A stretch of 35,610 bases of DNA, taken from assembly GCA_024811115.1 (NCBI GenBank), contig JAKOGH010000553.1, positions 1 through 35,610 on the forward strand, read 5' to 3'. This DNA is from Terana coerulea (lineage: Eukaryota > Basidiomycota > Agaricomycetes > Polyporales > Phanerochaetaceae). Shown here one piece after another: positions 23,314 to 34,626 of the stretch. How positions within the stretch are numbered: position 1 is the stretch's first letter; every line of letters starts with the position of its first letter. The notes under the pieces are model-generated. The model ran no database searches. It was not told where the DNA came from and saw only the letters and a list, made by a program, of their open reading frames with translations. The translations under genes and the position numbers were made by a program.

Positions 23314-24016
23314 CTCTGTGTCTGCTCAAATCCATTTGATCACATTCACGCACGAAATGAAGATTCGCAATTTAATTGATACTTTCTTACATATACACAT
23401 ACTCACTGCAAACAAACATCGATCTCAAGAACCGGGCCACGAAGCCTTCATCGACCACCCGCATTCTTTGCCTGGAGAGGAGGTACAAATGATTCGCTGT
23501 GTATATCATGTTGTTGTCTTCTCATCTTCTTTGAGGGCTATGCAGGATATATGCACTCAATTCTCGCAGGGATCCGTAACAAGCGTAGCCATGGAAGCAG
23601 TTCTCCCGGCTCCTCGGCAGCAAAGGGTGAAAGAACTGCGTTTTTGGCGAGTTCTTCGCTATAATTCCCGTACAAATCACTCATAACACCATCTGTTTTT
23701 GTGCCATGAGAAGGAAGCGCAGCTGACGCGAGACCTTCATCCAGGCGGCCAAAATGAAGAACCCTTCGCCTTCTACGTACCCTGGCTCAGAACCACCGCA
23801 GTTACACGCACATACGTCCATTCCTGGACCGTCCTCGCTCAATCCTTGAGGTGCGAAGATCCGAACGGCACTTTCGGCGCCCTGCTTGCGACCCTAAAAC
23901 GCGTGGAAAATGCTGTAATTTCGGACCATTGCAGCCCAGAGGCAACTTCAGTATGGGCGCGTAGTCTGTGTGTTTGTCCTATACTCCGGCGCAGTTCAGA
24001 TTGACAGCGTCTCGTT
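23314..24016. other. Unassigned stretch
   Basis: Several overlapping short frames on the plus strand, none with recognisable motifs. AT content is higher at 23340-23420. I see no RNA gene or clear repeat end. Confidence 0.3.
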
Positions 24017-24456
24017 TAGACAAACGGATAGAGCGTGGCAGGCGCTCCGACGGAAATGCCGGACGACGTTATACCACCTCGGTCGTGGTCATAGAAGTTA
24101 CCCCTCAGTCCTACTCCTCACACCGCAACCGACCACTTGTCCAGGCTGGTCGAGAACTGGGCGCTCGCTGTGATCCGAGCAGCCACAGCATCGTTGTGGC
24201 GTGTGTACAAGATCACCGCAGCCTCGCCCTCCTCGACGTCACCACCCATCCGCCTTCCTCTCCCTCCTGAGGTCATGCGATCTACGTTCCCCTAGAAGGT
24301 CGTGTTTACCAAGGCCGATTACATTATGGCTTGTGACGTAGCAGGGCAAGGTGACGCACTCTCACTTGCTAAGCTGAAGAGGGGTACGAGGTACGTGTGT
24401 CTTGTGTCATCTCAACACAGCACCTCATTATCTGCATAGCTGGTTATCGCTCCACT
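24017..24456 (+). repeat. Dispersed repeat, copy A (about 440 bp)
   Basis: Matches 34181-34626 in direct orientation along its whole length, from TAGACAAACGG to TTATCGCTCCACT. The longest shared words are GTGATCCGAGCAGCCACAGC and the ATCGTTGTGGCGTGTGTA that follows. A reading frame is kept open in both copies (EVTPQSYSS, CDPSSHSIVVACV, DHRS) and ends at the same place (TGA at 24268-24270; TGA at 34436-34438). A second stretch, KV.F.K...IM..DV.G.GDAL, is shared further on. Could be a decayed transposon or a captured gene piece; the family is unknown. Confidence 0.65.
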
Positions 24457-25978
24457 ATACCACTGGCAAGACGTGGTTCCGCAAGTACAACTTTCTCAGT
24501 GCGGCACTTGACGGCAGCACGGCGGCCAGATCATGACCTTCGTCTTCACGCTCGCCGTCGGCGGCGGCAGCGGCAAGACGACGCCCTTTCCCACTGGGGG
24601 CTGGTACATAGCATACCCTCCCACCACCCTCGGCCTGCGTCCACTTGTACGCCCTAATCAGTAGAACCGCGCTAGTAATTCCGATGTGGATCATGAGAAA
24701 CAGCAGTAGTGTGGTATCAGTGTTTCATACAGACTTGGTAGGGCTCGAAGTGATCTCCGGTTGTACAGATAGTAGTGGTGTATATATACGCGATATGTAC
24801 TTAGTGGCTACGACGCTGCATGTTTGCGTAAGAATTGCCTGGCCGTACTCACGCAGCAGAGATGCCTTCAACCCGGCTATGCTGAATTGCTGATGGCCGC
24901 TTGAACGTTTACATCCGGCGGACGCCGAAGGAATTTGCTCGGCCAATCAGCTTGCCGCGGGGATTTCAGCGTCCACTGGTACGCCGTCGTGGCGTTCAGG
25001 GTCGTCACATCGAGAAAACCCCAAAATTTCCCACAACCTTGTACAGCGTCTGGAATACATGCAAGCGTCTCCGGAGTGGTAGAATCGTCTTGTAATCGGT
25101 GAAATTGGCACAAGGCGTCCAATCTCCGTAGTCGCCCGGGATCGTTTGTATGCCACTTGTAATACTCTTACAATCAGCATGCAAGTGAGTTAGGAGTTGG
25201 TTCCAAGTTAACAGACCATCCCACCGCTTGTGGCCTGAGCAATGCTTGCCAGCTTGTGGCTTATTCTCAGCTCTGCGCGGCTACATCATTCTGAATTTCT
25301 TGTATTTTTTCACACCTTTTGCTCTCGTTGTATTTTTATGCAATAACACTGGCTGATTATTTAACTAATCATTTATGTGTAAATACATCTCGGGCGTCGC
25401 GCGCTGTAAAAATACCCTGCTACCAGTTCACATGCCTGCCGAGACCCTGAGTGGGATTCATAAGCTGAGACAAGGGACAAGGCATGTGAGCTTACCTCCT
25501 GAAATGGCAAGATGGCCTGACTGTACTCACATCGTCAACTGCCATCCTTGAAAGCTCTCCCTTTCCTCTCCTCACGCTGCAGTCCTAAGTAGCATTCATC
25601 TGTCAGTATCCAGACAGGGATGAGATGCAAACATGTACTTATCTTGGTTGTCTGTGTAGTAGCGAGTGGACGGGAGCGAGATCTAAGGTGTGTGTAGCAT
25701 ATCAGTACAGACATTTGAATTTGGCGCACAGTCAGAACTTACAAGTGGGTGAGCAGATTTGCAGAGTTGTGCGTGCCTTATATGCACATGCAGCCAGCTG
25801 TTGAGTCAGCACAACCGCAACAGCGCTGACTGTGCACTGACCTAGAATCTGAGACATTGTTCCCGAATTGCAGCACCCCACCCTGAAGTGTTACCCTTTG
25901 TGACAGCCACATCCTGCATGCCGTAGAGACACCGGCTATAACAAACTCTAAGTCATACTTCATCTGGAAAAAGCACAG
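24457..25978. other. Unassigned stretch with weak minus-strand coding signal
   Basis: On the minus strand about 25150-24877 gives a protein-like frame (NDPGRLRRLDALCQF, GCGKFWGFLDVTTL) that I do not recognise and that has no clear splice sites. The plus-strand frame at 24534-24660 contains GGGSGKTT, which alone is not enough for a P-loop call. Bases 25290-25400 are AT-rich. No gene is supported. Confidence 0.3.
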
Positions 25979-25984
25979 GTGGTA

Positions 25985-26195
25985 TATAGCGCTCAGACCA
26001 ATTCGGACCACTCAGACCGCTGGACTTAACCCCCGGTACAGACCCACTCAGACCACGCTGACCTTGTTCCAGACCAATCTGTAGCAGCATGTATCTAGAG
26101 TACTCACTCAATTACTATCCAGATCAATTCTGAGCACAGTGGTCTGGAAGGTCCAGCAGATACAGACTTGCCTAGATCAATGCCCGGACCCTCTA
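25985..26195. repeat. Cluster of TCAGACCA-type short repeats (left)
   Basis: CTCAGACCA, CTCAGACCG, ACAGACCC, CTCAGACCAC, CCAGACCAA and, inverted, GTGGTCTGG occur within about 210 bases. A second cluster, mostly in the opposite orientation (GGTCTAAGTGGTCTAAGTGG, GTGGTCTGAC), lies at 27810-27945. Paired clusters of this kind commonly form subterminal repeats of DNA transposons; element ends and target duplications were not found. Confidence 0.5.
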
Positions 26196-27469
26196 ATTCA
26201 CACTGATGCACGTAGACTTGGTGTGGTTGAACCAATGTATTGCACATATCATCTAATATAATACATACTACCAGAGCTACAGACCGGGAGGCGGCATAGT
26301 AAATATAGGGGAACCAGCAGACGAAGGTCCATGGAGCAGTCTATTCATGGATAGAGTAGGTAGCCGGTTCCAGAGCACCAGGAGGAAAGAGGGAGTTCAC
26401 AGCCGCAGTGAAGCATGCATACCTAAGACAAGTTCAGTACCAGAGACGGAAGTCAGAGAAGGACTTACCTTAGACCACCCCCAGGCTCGAAGACCTCCAT
26501 GCTTGCATCTACCATTCAGAGTGATGTGAGAGAAAACTATGAGGACAAAAGAAGTGAGCTTACCAATCTGTTAGAATCTCAGAAAGAAGAGGCGAGGTCG
26601 AGGCCAGCAACGTTCGGGAATGAGGTGGTACAGTCCATGTAGCAATACTAAGAGACGATATGTTTCTCACTCTAACAACAAACAGTGACGGCACTCACAC
26701 TCTATGATGTGTAGGCAGTGTGTACGGATGGCATCTTCGGTATCCGCCAACAGCGAATTGCGTCATTCCCCAATGCATTGCGTTCCCAAGCTGCCGACGG
26801 CTCGACACCTCCTCGACGCCGTCCAGAGCGATGCGCTCGAGGAGCAGGCTGTCGCTGCGGCGGGTGGGTGGGTATGCTCAGCCTTCCTGCACGCGGGTCG
26901 TGCAATGAGATGCTCGCAGACAGTCTTTCGTCTCCATCATTCGAGGGCGTCGGCGGATGGTGAGTGAAAGCGTCCAAGAGGAGGAGATTTGTGTGAAGCC
27001 AATGTTTGTTGAACGGCTCCAGTTCCCACAATTGCGTGATGGTTTAGGGCAAACATCAAACGCCTTCGGCACAGTGCTCAGGAATCCGTGCACGATACAG
27101 CCGTCGTTCTGGCGTACATTTCCCTGCACTTACCATTGTCATAGGTTTTGATACAAAGACGCTAGCTACGCCAAGATTCAAAAGTCAGCGCCACTCCTCG
27201 AGTTACCCCATGGCATCGAAGGAACATACGCCTGCACAACTACAGTGACAACACCACCTTGTTAGCAGCCTGCTCACACCTGCAAGCCCACCAGCTTCAA
27301 CACCGTGTAGACTGGTTAGGAGGAGGGAGCTTAGAGTGCTTAACAGGAGTTAGTAACAGATGCCCGCCAAGGACCGTGAGAGCCTTCACTACAGGTGCGT
27401 GCATGATGCCTACAACTCCACTGTTCAATTTGCGCCTTTTTCGCTACTGCAGACCAGTCGCTGCAATAC
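26196..27469. other. Interior between the GGTCTGA-type repeat clusters
   Basis: Frames at 26700-27030 overlap on both strands and are GC-rich, but none shows a family motif. The stretch probably belongs to one mobile element together with the flanking clusters and the RFC fragment. No transposase recognised. Confidence 0.3.
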
Positions 27470-27628
27470 CTTCACGTAGCGCACGCAAGCGTGCCGGCTC
27501 TGCATCGGCTCGATAATCTTGCACGCGAGCGCAAAGCGCGTCGTGTACGCGAAGATCTCCATTGTTCGCTGCAAGGCCTGCTGCGCGCCGGGTGTCGTGC
27601 TGTCGGTCTTATCTAGGATGGTTACAGC
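27470..27628 (-). pseudogene. Fragment of a replication factor C small subunit (RFC2/RFC4-like)
   Basis: Minus-strand text [36 protein letters not shown] and [17 protein letters not shown] matches the Walker B to SRC-box region of RFC clamp-loader small subunits. Known family members have DEAD where this has DKTD, SRC where this has SRH, and about four more residues between FALAC and KIIEP. These losses hit catalytic and arginine-finger positions, and nothing else of the gene is nearby, so this is a dead captured piece. It lies between two clusters of transposon-like repeats. Confidence 0.75.
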
Positions 27629-27809
27629 GCATCTGTTCTATGCTTGAGTGGGTATGTTGACATCTGCTACACTCCCCTAGTTGTGTGTCTTCACGTTACA
27701 TCTGTGTATAGGCAATTGTAAATAGAATACATGATCCTTTGCTCCAGAGACTCAAAGCAAATACATCATCAATTCGCTCCGATACATATCACTGGTCCCA
27801 AGTAAGTAT

Positions 27810-27945
27810 AAGCTCAGACCATCTATACCCTGTAGTGAGGACTATGGACTGTTCCAGACTGATACAGTCCCAAAACCAGAAGGTCTAGAGTAGTCTAAGT
27901 GGTCTAAGTGGTACAGAACTATGGCAGTGTGGTCTGACAAAATAT
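27810..27945. repeat. Cluster of GGTCTGA-type short repeats (right)
   Basis: CTCAGACCATC, TCCAGACTG, AAGGTCTAG, GTCTAAGTGGTCTAAGTGG and GTGGTCTGAC occur in about 135 bases, mostly inverted relative to the cluster at 25985-26195. The two enclose about 1.6 kb holding the RFC fragment. Confidence 0.5.
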
Positions 27946-28565
27946 TTTTTCCAGATGACTTCGAGCTCCACGTTGTATGGCATGCCGTTGAGATTCAAAC
28001 CGCAGCGCTTCAACGGCCGAGTAAACCCTCATAAGGAGTCCCATATCCCGGCGCTGGCACGCGCAGAGGCGGGCGAGGTCAGGGATATGTCTATGCCAAA
28101 TATAAAGGGCGTGTTGTCAAACAATATTGCTGAGAAACTAAATACTCACTGTTTAAACCATGGATAATTTTCTGTAGTGCCGTCTGTTAGGGTAGGCGGA
28201 TAGACTGTAACTTACTGAACGTGGAGGTTGACTAGGACAGCATTCAGGTTGGGCTGAGGTACTCACCAGAGTTTCTGTCAGCCGCCGGCGCCGGACGTGA
28301 GAAATGATAAAAATGGGTGCTGAAAGAGTTTCAGCCTTTCATGAGAAAGACGCAAGCAGGTTGTAACTCACCATAACTCCTTCAGCAATGTTACAAGTGG
28401 TAGAATCGGTCCAAGGAGTAGAATCCGTGCAAGCGTCTTACGGGCTGATCGGAAGCCTCTCCGAATACGGAAATTGAGCGCCTAACCTGCAAATTGGCGT
28501 AATCGGTAGGAGCCGCCGGGATTCCTTTCGATGCACACTGCGGGTAGTAGATCTGATATTTAAAA
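27946..28565. other. Unass​igned stretch
   Basis: A 70-codon plus-strand frame begins with ATG at 27955 (MTSSSTLYGMPLRFKP) but has no known motif and no support from a partner. The rest has no coding features that I can see. Confidence 0.3.
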
Positions 28566-28745
28566 ATGGTTAACCCACTGCAAAATGAGTGGGAAACCCA
28601 CTGCTCGCCCATGGGAGGTGAGTGGGAAATCCACTGCCGGGGGTGAGTGGATAATCCACTGAAAGTGTGCACAATCCGCCATCAAGCAGTGGATTTCCGA
28701 TGTGGAATGAGTGGGTAACCCAGTGATATCTAACGGGATATCCGT
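28566..28745. repeat. Cluster of 15-bp palindromes (left)
   Basis: Perfect or near-perfect hairpins AGTGGGAAACCCACT (28588-28602), AGTGGGAAATCCACT (28621-28635), AGTGGATAATCCACT (28646-28660) and AGTGGGTAACCCAGT (28710-28724), plus half-copies, give a consensus AGTGGRWAAYCCACT. Spacers differ, so the array is neither a simple tandem repeat nor a CRISPR. A related cluster lies at 30555-30745. Confidence 0.75.
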
Positions 28746-30554
28746 CAGGGCTTCGTGTCATTTCCTGGCTTTATAGACACGCACTCCAGGTCTCATGGTA
28801 GGTAAACCCCTCAATATAAAAGGACTTTTATCATATGTAAATATATTGGTGCCGGCGCACTGCTACGTAGTTCTAACAAGATTGAAGCAGTATGTACTTG
28901 CGCTATCCATCTCTCCTGACCACGCAATCTTGCGCCTGCCTCCAGCTCTGTTCTCTCTGGCGTTCCCCACTCCCGGGATGGGCTTCAAGCCGCCAAGAGT
29001 CCCTAACCCAATGATTGACTTGGATCAATCTGTTTGTACCATCACCTGCTCAGAAAAGTCAGCAAAAACCCGGCCGACAATGCACGCACCAGTGGTTATT
29101 CTGTATGCACTGCTAATCAGCCATCCCGTCCACATCCGCCCCTCTATGGTTGTCCATGTTAGCAAGGTCAGCGCCAGTTTCCGTTGATGCTGGGACTTTC
29201 GCAGTGGTCGAGTGCATGAAGCAACCTCCATGCGTAAGATTCACAGTTAATGACGAGGAGAAATGAAGACACCCAAGCCGACACTGGTAGGAAAAGGCTA
29301 CGCACACTGTCAAGTAAGGCAGCTGAATAAAAGTCATGTTGCCGCCACCTACGCGCACGAACGGCCGCTGGCTTGATGTACTGCTCTGTCTTCAGGTTGT
29401 TGCCCTAGAAGACCTGCCATAAAGCGCATGATGTTCAGTAAGTCCAGCGCACTATGCACAGTGACTGACCTGCATAAAGGAGACGAGGCCGGCCAGGGCC
29501 ACCTAAACAACCTGCTCTGCGGCTGCAGCTCACATGGCCGCGACGGCCTGCCGTCAACCCCAATACCCACCAATTCCTATCCAAATGGTCAACGCACGTA
29601 ACATGCTCTGACTTCACACCAAAGAAACGAGGCGTACCGTCTTGTGTTTCGCCCACGGCGAGCCGTTGGTGGCAGTTTCGTGAGCAATGCCATGGGCTCA
29701 CGCAAGGCCTTGACGAAGAACCGAAACTGAAGCTATTCGAAGAGAAATGAAGGATAGCGAACAGGTGGCAAGATGTCAAGATGGCGGAAGGGGATATGGT
29801 GAAGGAGTGAGCCAAGTAGTGATTTTGGCGTAAAGTCATGAATCTCAATGACGACGTCACCGGCGAATGCCGCTGGAGTAAGCTTTTCCCTTTCGGAGCC
29901 TGAATTCACAATGATGCAGTAAGTAAGTCAAGTAGCACTTCCACACTCCGACTGATTTGCTGTGCTGCCGGCTTGCCGCACGGACGTTGAAGCCCGGGAA
30001 GATGCCGCTTTTGGCATTGACTTGAGCAAACCTCAAATCATTAGACAATATTTACAGCGAGCGTCTCTGAAAAGTTAGGATAGACCTGTGCTCCAACTCT
30101 AACTGATGGGACGGGAACGGGCCAGCGCAAGCCCTTGCGATTGGCTGTGAAACGGTGAACTGGGTGGAGCAGGTGCGGTGCCTCTGTAGGCTGATGCTCC
30201 AACTCAAGTCTAACTTTTCGTAGGCGCCGGCTGTAAATATTGTCTATTGACCGTAGGGTTCCTGCGTGATATTCCGCCAGTCTGGGCCTTGTCAAAGGTC
30301 AAGAGCACCTACACTAATGTATTACATACGCTTCTCTTAAGTTTTAGTGCAGAAAGTATCTCGGAAATGGCCCGCGTCATCGCCTTGAGCAAGGAATTCA
30401 TCAACAGAGCGTCAGCGAGAGCGATGTCCATGCTCAATGCCGCGCGTTTTGGCGTCGAAAGTCTCTACAGATATGGTAGGATTTTATAACACATTGTACA
30501 CACAGCTACTAATGCTTTATGACTTCCGGCATGTACTACTGGAAAACCCTGCTG
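28746..30554. other. Interior between the two palindrome clusters
   Basis: The longest frames (130 codons plus at 28795; 141 codons minus at 29860) have no family motif. A plus-strand stretch at about 30350-30470 (ISEMARVIALSKEFINRASA) looks protein-like and is followed by an ATAG end, but I do not recognise it. It may be the body of a non-autonomous transposon bounded by the palindrome clusters. Confidence 0.3.
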
Positions 30555-30745
30555 TAGTGAGTGGGTATTCCAGGTACTGGGAAATCCACTGCGGCGCATT
30601 GGGTTGTCCAGTGTTGATCCGACGTCGCGGGAAATCCGGCATCTGATGTCAGATTTTCCAGCCCTGGATTTCCCATTTATTTATGGGTAGGCACTTTTGA
30701 GTGGGTTTCCCACTGCTAGGTGCCGGATGAGTGGGTTATCCGGTA
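30555..30745. repeat. Cluster of 15-bp palindromes (right)
   Basis: ACTGGGAAATCCACT (30576-30590) and AGTGGGTTTCCCACT (30700-30714), with partial copies GAGTGGGTATTCC, TTGGGTTGTCCAGT, CGGGAAATCCGG and GAGTGGGTTATCCGG, share the consensus of the cluster at 28566-28745, about 2 kb upstream. Confidence 0.7.
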
Positions 30746-31320
30746 ATAAATAATGGTTCTACTTCCCGCAGTGTGCATGCGCTTGTTGTGTTCTCTGACT
30801 GCGACTCAGGCCGACCTCAAGCATCTGGTGAATGCTCAACTATGGATGCCGCAACATGTCATACGCCTTGAACCTCAATTCCCTCTGTCTCTACACCTGC
30901 GGCTCACTTCGACCTGGGACTCGGTTCAGCTGTTGCAGGTAAGGCACCTCTCTAGAGTGAATACAGTGTATGTGTGGCTTTCTGACGAAATACGGCCTTG
31001 AATCCCAATGTACACATTGGGTGGCTATGGCATTGAATGTTCACGTGCGGACCCGTAAATCATTGCTCTCACACCATGATCGTCTCTCCTTCTCCTTCTA
31101 TAGATGATACGCTCACGACACCCACGCGCGCACGTCACATCAAGCATAGCACGGATGCTCGCCAAGCCTCGCTCAACTTTCAGTGAGAGGCCTATAGGCG
31201 AAGAAAAACCGGGGATATGGCTGTCTGTACGACACTCTTGGAATCTCAAGAGGCGGCGTTCAAGTGCACCACCGCTGCTTGAAGCTACCAAGAGCTGCGC
31301 GGTCTATCTTTGCTTTAGGA
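30746..31320. other. Unassigned stretch
   Basis: An 82-codon plus-strand frame from ATG at 30753 (MVLLPAVCMRLLCSL) has possible coding character up to CTGTTGCAG|GTAAGG near 30940, a plausible donor, but I cannot extend it or name it. Confidence 0.3.
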
Positions 31321-31323
31321 GTA

Positions 31324-31655
31324 GGTTGGATGCTCTCTGGCGGAGTGTGAACGACACTCGCAATGCGGCAGTCTCTCTATCTCTTCTTCTCTTCTATCTG
31401 TATGAGACGTCGGTTTCAATCTGTCAGTCAACCTCCTATAGCACTGCACCACTTGCTGAAGACTGTGCACCAGGTCGTCTCTCTCTCTCGGCTGGATGCA
31501 ATCCTGCGGAGTGTGAACGATGCTCATAATGCGGCCGTCTCTCCATCTCTTCCTCTCTTCTATCTGGATGAGACGTCGGTTCCAATCTGTCAGTCAAAGT
31601 CCTCTAATACTGCGTCACTTGCTGAAGACTGTGTAGGTCGTCCCTCTCTCTTCTC
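31324..31655 (+). repeat. Two-copy tandem duplication, period about 166 bp
   Basis: GGTTGGATGC...GAGTGTGAACGA at 31324 recurs as GGCTGGATGC...GAGTGTGAACGA at 31490, and the copies match through CTTGCTGAAGACTGTG. Both can be translated to the same peptide pattern (SVND, NAAVS, LFYL.ETSV, ICQS) but in different frames because 166 is not a multiple of three. The block lies just before the DUF6533 gene and may be in its promoter. Confidence 0.7.
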
Positions 31656-31679
31656 TCTGCCCCTGCACGGAGACGTGTA

Positions 31680-33045
31680 ATGGCGATATCTGAGGCTGTT
31701 GTCGCCCGCGATGAATTATCCACGCATTATGCTGCCGGTGAGATATTTGTCCGACAGCTGTGCAACGCAAGATTGTACCACTAACCTCACCTTCCCGTCC
31801 TAGTGGCTGCCGTCATGTGGATGATATACGACACTGTTATCAATATAGACGTTGAGGTGGGCATGTCCCTCCGATGTTGTAACCCGTTCTACACATTCTT
31901 ACATAGACATCTTAGGTGGAATATATCTGGCGGTAGGTTGCAGACGCCGGTACTTGGGTTGACGGCGTGCCCTCATGCCCATGTGCTAGACGTAAAAATT
32001 CCTGGGTAAAGCTTGCGTACATATTCATCAGATACATACCGATACTTCATGGCGGGTACATATTCTCTCTCGAATTAGCTGCCTGCGCTCACTTTGCGCC
32101 TTAGAGCGGTCCTGGCTCTCGCCGCACATCTCACGTTTTCGGCATCTGGCTGTCGGGCTTGGATCGCCTACGAACTCGCTATGATGGAGCTACTAACTCT
32201 GGTTGTGGAGATAGTACTCGTTGCACGGGGTATGTGCCCGCACAATTTAGGGATGGAAAATGGGATTGACTCTTACCTTCCAGTGTACGCTCTTTACAAC
32301 CACAGCAAGGTTATATTGGCAGCCCTCCTTGTTGGATTTATGGCGGAAATTATTGTCATGGTGACCAGCATGGCGCTGGTACTTCCGAAGGTAGTAACAC
32401 CGCCGAATTGTCTTGTCGCGAGTACCCCACGGATTTTCATAGCATATTGGTGAGTCACTGGCAAAACGCTTGGTTGCTGATGCTCACCACCATTCTTGGC
32501 TTCAGGATGGCCTCATTAGTTTTTGAAACATTCCTTTTCGTCCTCACCTTGGTACCATTCTTCCGATCTATCAAGATTATATATGGGCAACAATCGGTGC
32601 TTTACGTGCTCGTGCGGGATGGTACTTGGGCGTATGCTCTTATTTTTGGTGGGGATCCTTTTATTTCCGGAACGGACGTTCTCTCACAGTACGCTGCATA
32701 CACTCAGTGACACTTCTTTTGAATTTGCTGATGTATCAGTTGGCCCACTCGCCCCTGGGAGGAATGGGCTACTAGTGGGTTGGTTTGCATGGGATTCCTT
32801 GATCGCTGCTAACTCTTTGTGCAGCTGGGAATTAGGTGTCATGTCCTTTTCGGCGAGTTTTTGTAGCATGATGACTTGTATGCATGGCTGATTAGTCTTC
32901 TCCGTAGGCGTCACACGTGCTGCTCAACCTCCGGCGGATAGGAGCACCTATAGCCCCAACGTTGACCGCTCTTTCAACTCTACAGGTCGCCAATCCTACC
33001 GTTTCAGAGAGCTATGAATTGGAGACCTGTGCCGACCCGGCCTAG
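31680..33045 (+). CDS. DUF6533-type multi-pass membrane protein
   Basis: An Agaricomycete-specific family of unknown function. Ten exons: 31680-31737, 31804-31856, 31916-31932, 31990-32055, 32105-32229, 32284-32449, 32506-32648, 32708-32774, 32825-32852 and 32908-33045, sum 861 nt (286 aa) in frame. Exon 3 is only 17 nt and exon 9 only 28 nt. Family landmarks in order: HYAAVAAVMWMIYDTVINID, VEYIWRRKNSW, a membrane segment, CRAWIAYELAMMELLTL, RVYALYNHSKV, a membrane segment, FETFLFVLTL, VLVRDGTWAYALIF, LLMYQLAHSPLGGMGY and SHVLLNLRR, with about seven hydrophobic segments. The last intron is best read as GC-AG (GCGAGT...CCGTAG); all others are GT-AG, 49-66 nt. No frame damage. Confidence 0.82.
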
Positions 33046-34180
33046 GAATGTCAGTGAGCTGACGATCCGTGAATGGCCTTGTTCATGATCTGAATTCTCG
33101 TCCCAGCTCACTGCTCAGTTATACAGTACATTCGAAGAGAAGCTTGTGTAACCATTACTACCTATGGGGCGCCAGTGTTGTATTTATTCTCCGCTACGTC
33201 GGTTTCAGTGCTACAGGTGAATCTTGAATACATTGCCTTGGACTCTTAGTGAGCTCTGAGCAAGGGCTTCAAGATGCGGCCCTCATTGGATTCTGTAGGC
33301 ACGCCTCCTCGGCCACTTTCCAGAGTATATCCGTCGCTTGTCGTCGCAGATATCACTAGCAGCTCTGGAAGGCATTTAACCCAAATATTTCAATTAGTAA
33401 TGAAGCATGTAGGTGAAGGGATCTTCGACAAATTATTTGTATCGAGTTATAAGCTGGCCACCGTGACGGAGCAAGCATTTGGCAAGCGTTAGGCCTAAAC
33501 GAGTGCTTACTAAGCGAGAGGGCTGAGAGAGGAAGCTGGCGCTTCCTCGGCGAAGACCAAATTATCTCTCGTCTCTGCGTCTCCGTCTCTCAGCCTTCCG
33601 GGAGATTTTTGTCAAGTCTGAGCTCATTTCACTCGCTCTTTTACCCAAATACATGGCTAACAACAACTACAGACTTGCAGGTATCCTCAGAAATCCTGCG
33701 GACCGCTTCACAGCCCAGAACTCGGGCACCGAAGCTTCTCCGAGGACGCGCGACGGACCGCCCGCGCACGGAAGACGCGCAGGCACGGTCATGGAGAGTG
33801 GCGGATACCAGTGGCAGGGAGAGAAATAGTATGAGGAGGATGAAGAACACGCGCATATACCCCGCAACGTAGAAGGAGACGACTCTAATATGCATACAGG
33901 CAGCTGAGTTACGCCTTCGATAAGTTGAATAACTATTACCCTCGTTCATAACATAAAGGGGTAGATCTCTTGACCACACGCTCTAGGGCCTCGCAGACTG
34001 AAACAGTCTTGGTCCGCATCATCTCGTATCGAAGGCTCGGAAGCCTCTTGAACCAAATTGTGAGTATTCCCTCCATATATGCGCTTGATCTTCCTCATTA
34101 CGCTCGGCGCCGGACATATTGACCCACCTCTTATTTAACACATAGTATCCTCGGGCAACTTAGGAAGCATACTTCTAGCC
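33046..34180. other. Unassigned stretch downstream of the DUF6533 gene
   Basis: Several short frames (72 codons plus at 33274; 112 codons minus at 33979-33641) have no family motif. GAGAGAGGAAGCTGGCGCTTCC near 33525 has local dyad symmetry. No gene or named element is supported. Confidence 0.3.
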
Positions 34181-34626
34181 TAGACAAACGGTTATAGCGT
34201 GACAGGCGCTCCGACGGAAATACTTACCGGTGGACGTTACACCGCACCGGTCGTGGCCAGCGAAGTTACTCCTCAGTCCTACTCCTCAAATCTCAACTGT
34301 CCAACTGTCCAGGCTAGTCGAGACCTGAGTGCTGGTTGTGATCCGAGCAGCCACAGCATCGTTGTGGCGTGTGTAAAAGATCACCGCAGCGTCACCCTCC
34401 GCGACGTCACCGTTCATCTCCCTTCCTCTCCCTCTTGAGGACGTAAGTACGATCTACTTTGCCCCAGAAGGTCATATTCATCAAGGTCGAACACATCATG
34501 ACTGGTGACGTAGTAGGGCATGGTGACGCACTCACTTGTTACACCGAGGAGGCGTACGAGGTACGTGTGTCTTGTGTCATCTCAAGACGGTATCTCATTC
34601 TCTGGATAGCCGATTATCGCTCCACT
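34181..34626 (+). repeat. Dispersed repeat, copy B (about 446 bp)
   Basis: Direct, diverged copy of 24017-24456. The frame MTGAPTEILTGGRYTAPVVA...EVTPQSYSS...CDPSSHSIVVACVKDHRS stays open to TGA at 34436-34438, the same stop position as in copy A. Confidence 0.65.

Noticed and set aside
24534..24660. GGGSGKTT as a P-loop NTPase
   Set aside because: It is a single glycine-rich word in a short frame without the surrounding fold, Walker B motif or homologous context.
28566..28745. The palindrome cluster as a CRISPR array
   Set aside because: Units are 15-bp palindromes with irregular spacers, there is no constant repeat-spacer period, and the genome is eukaryotic.
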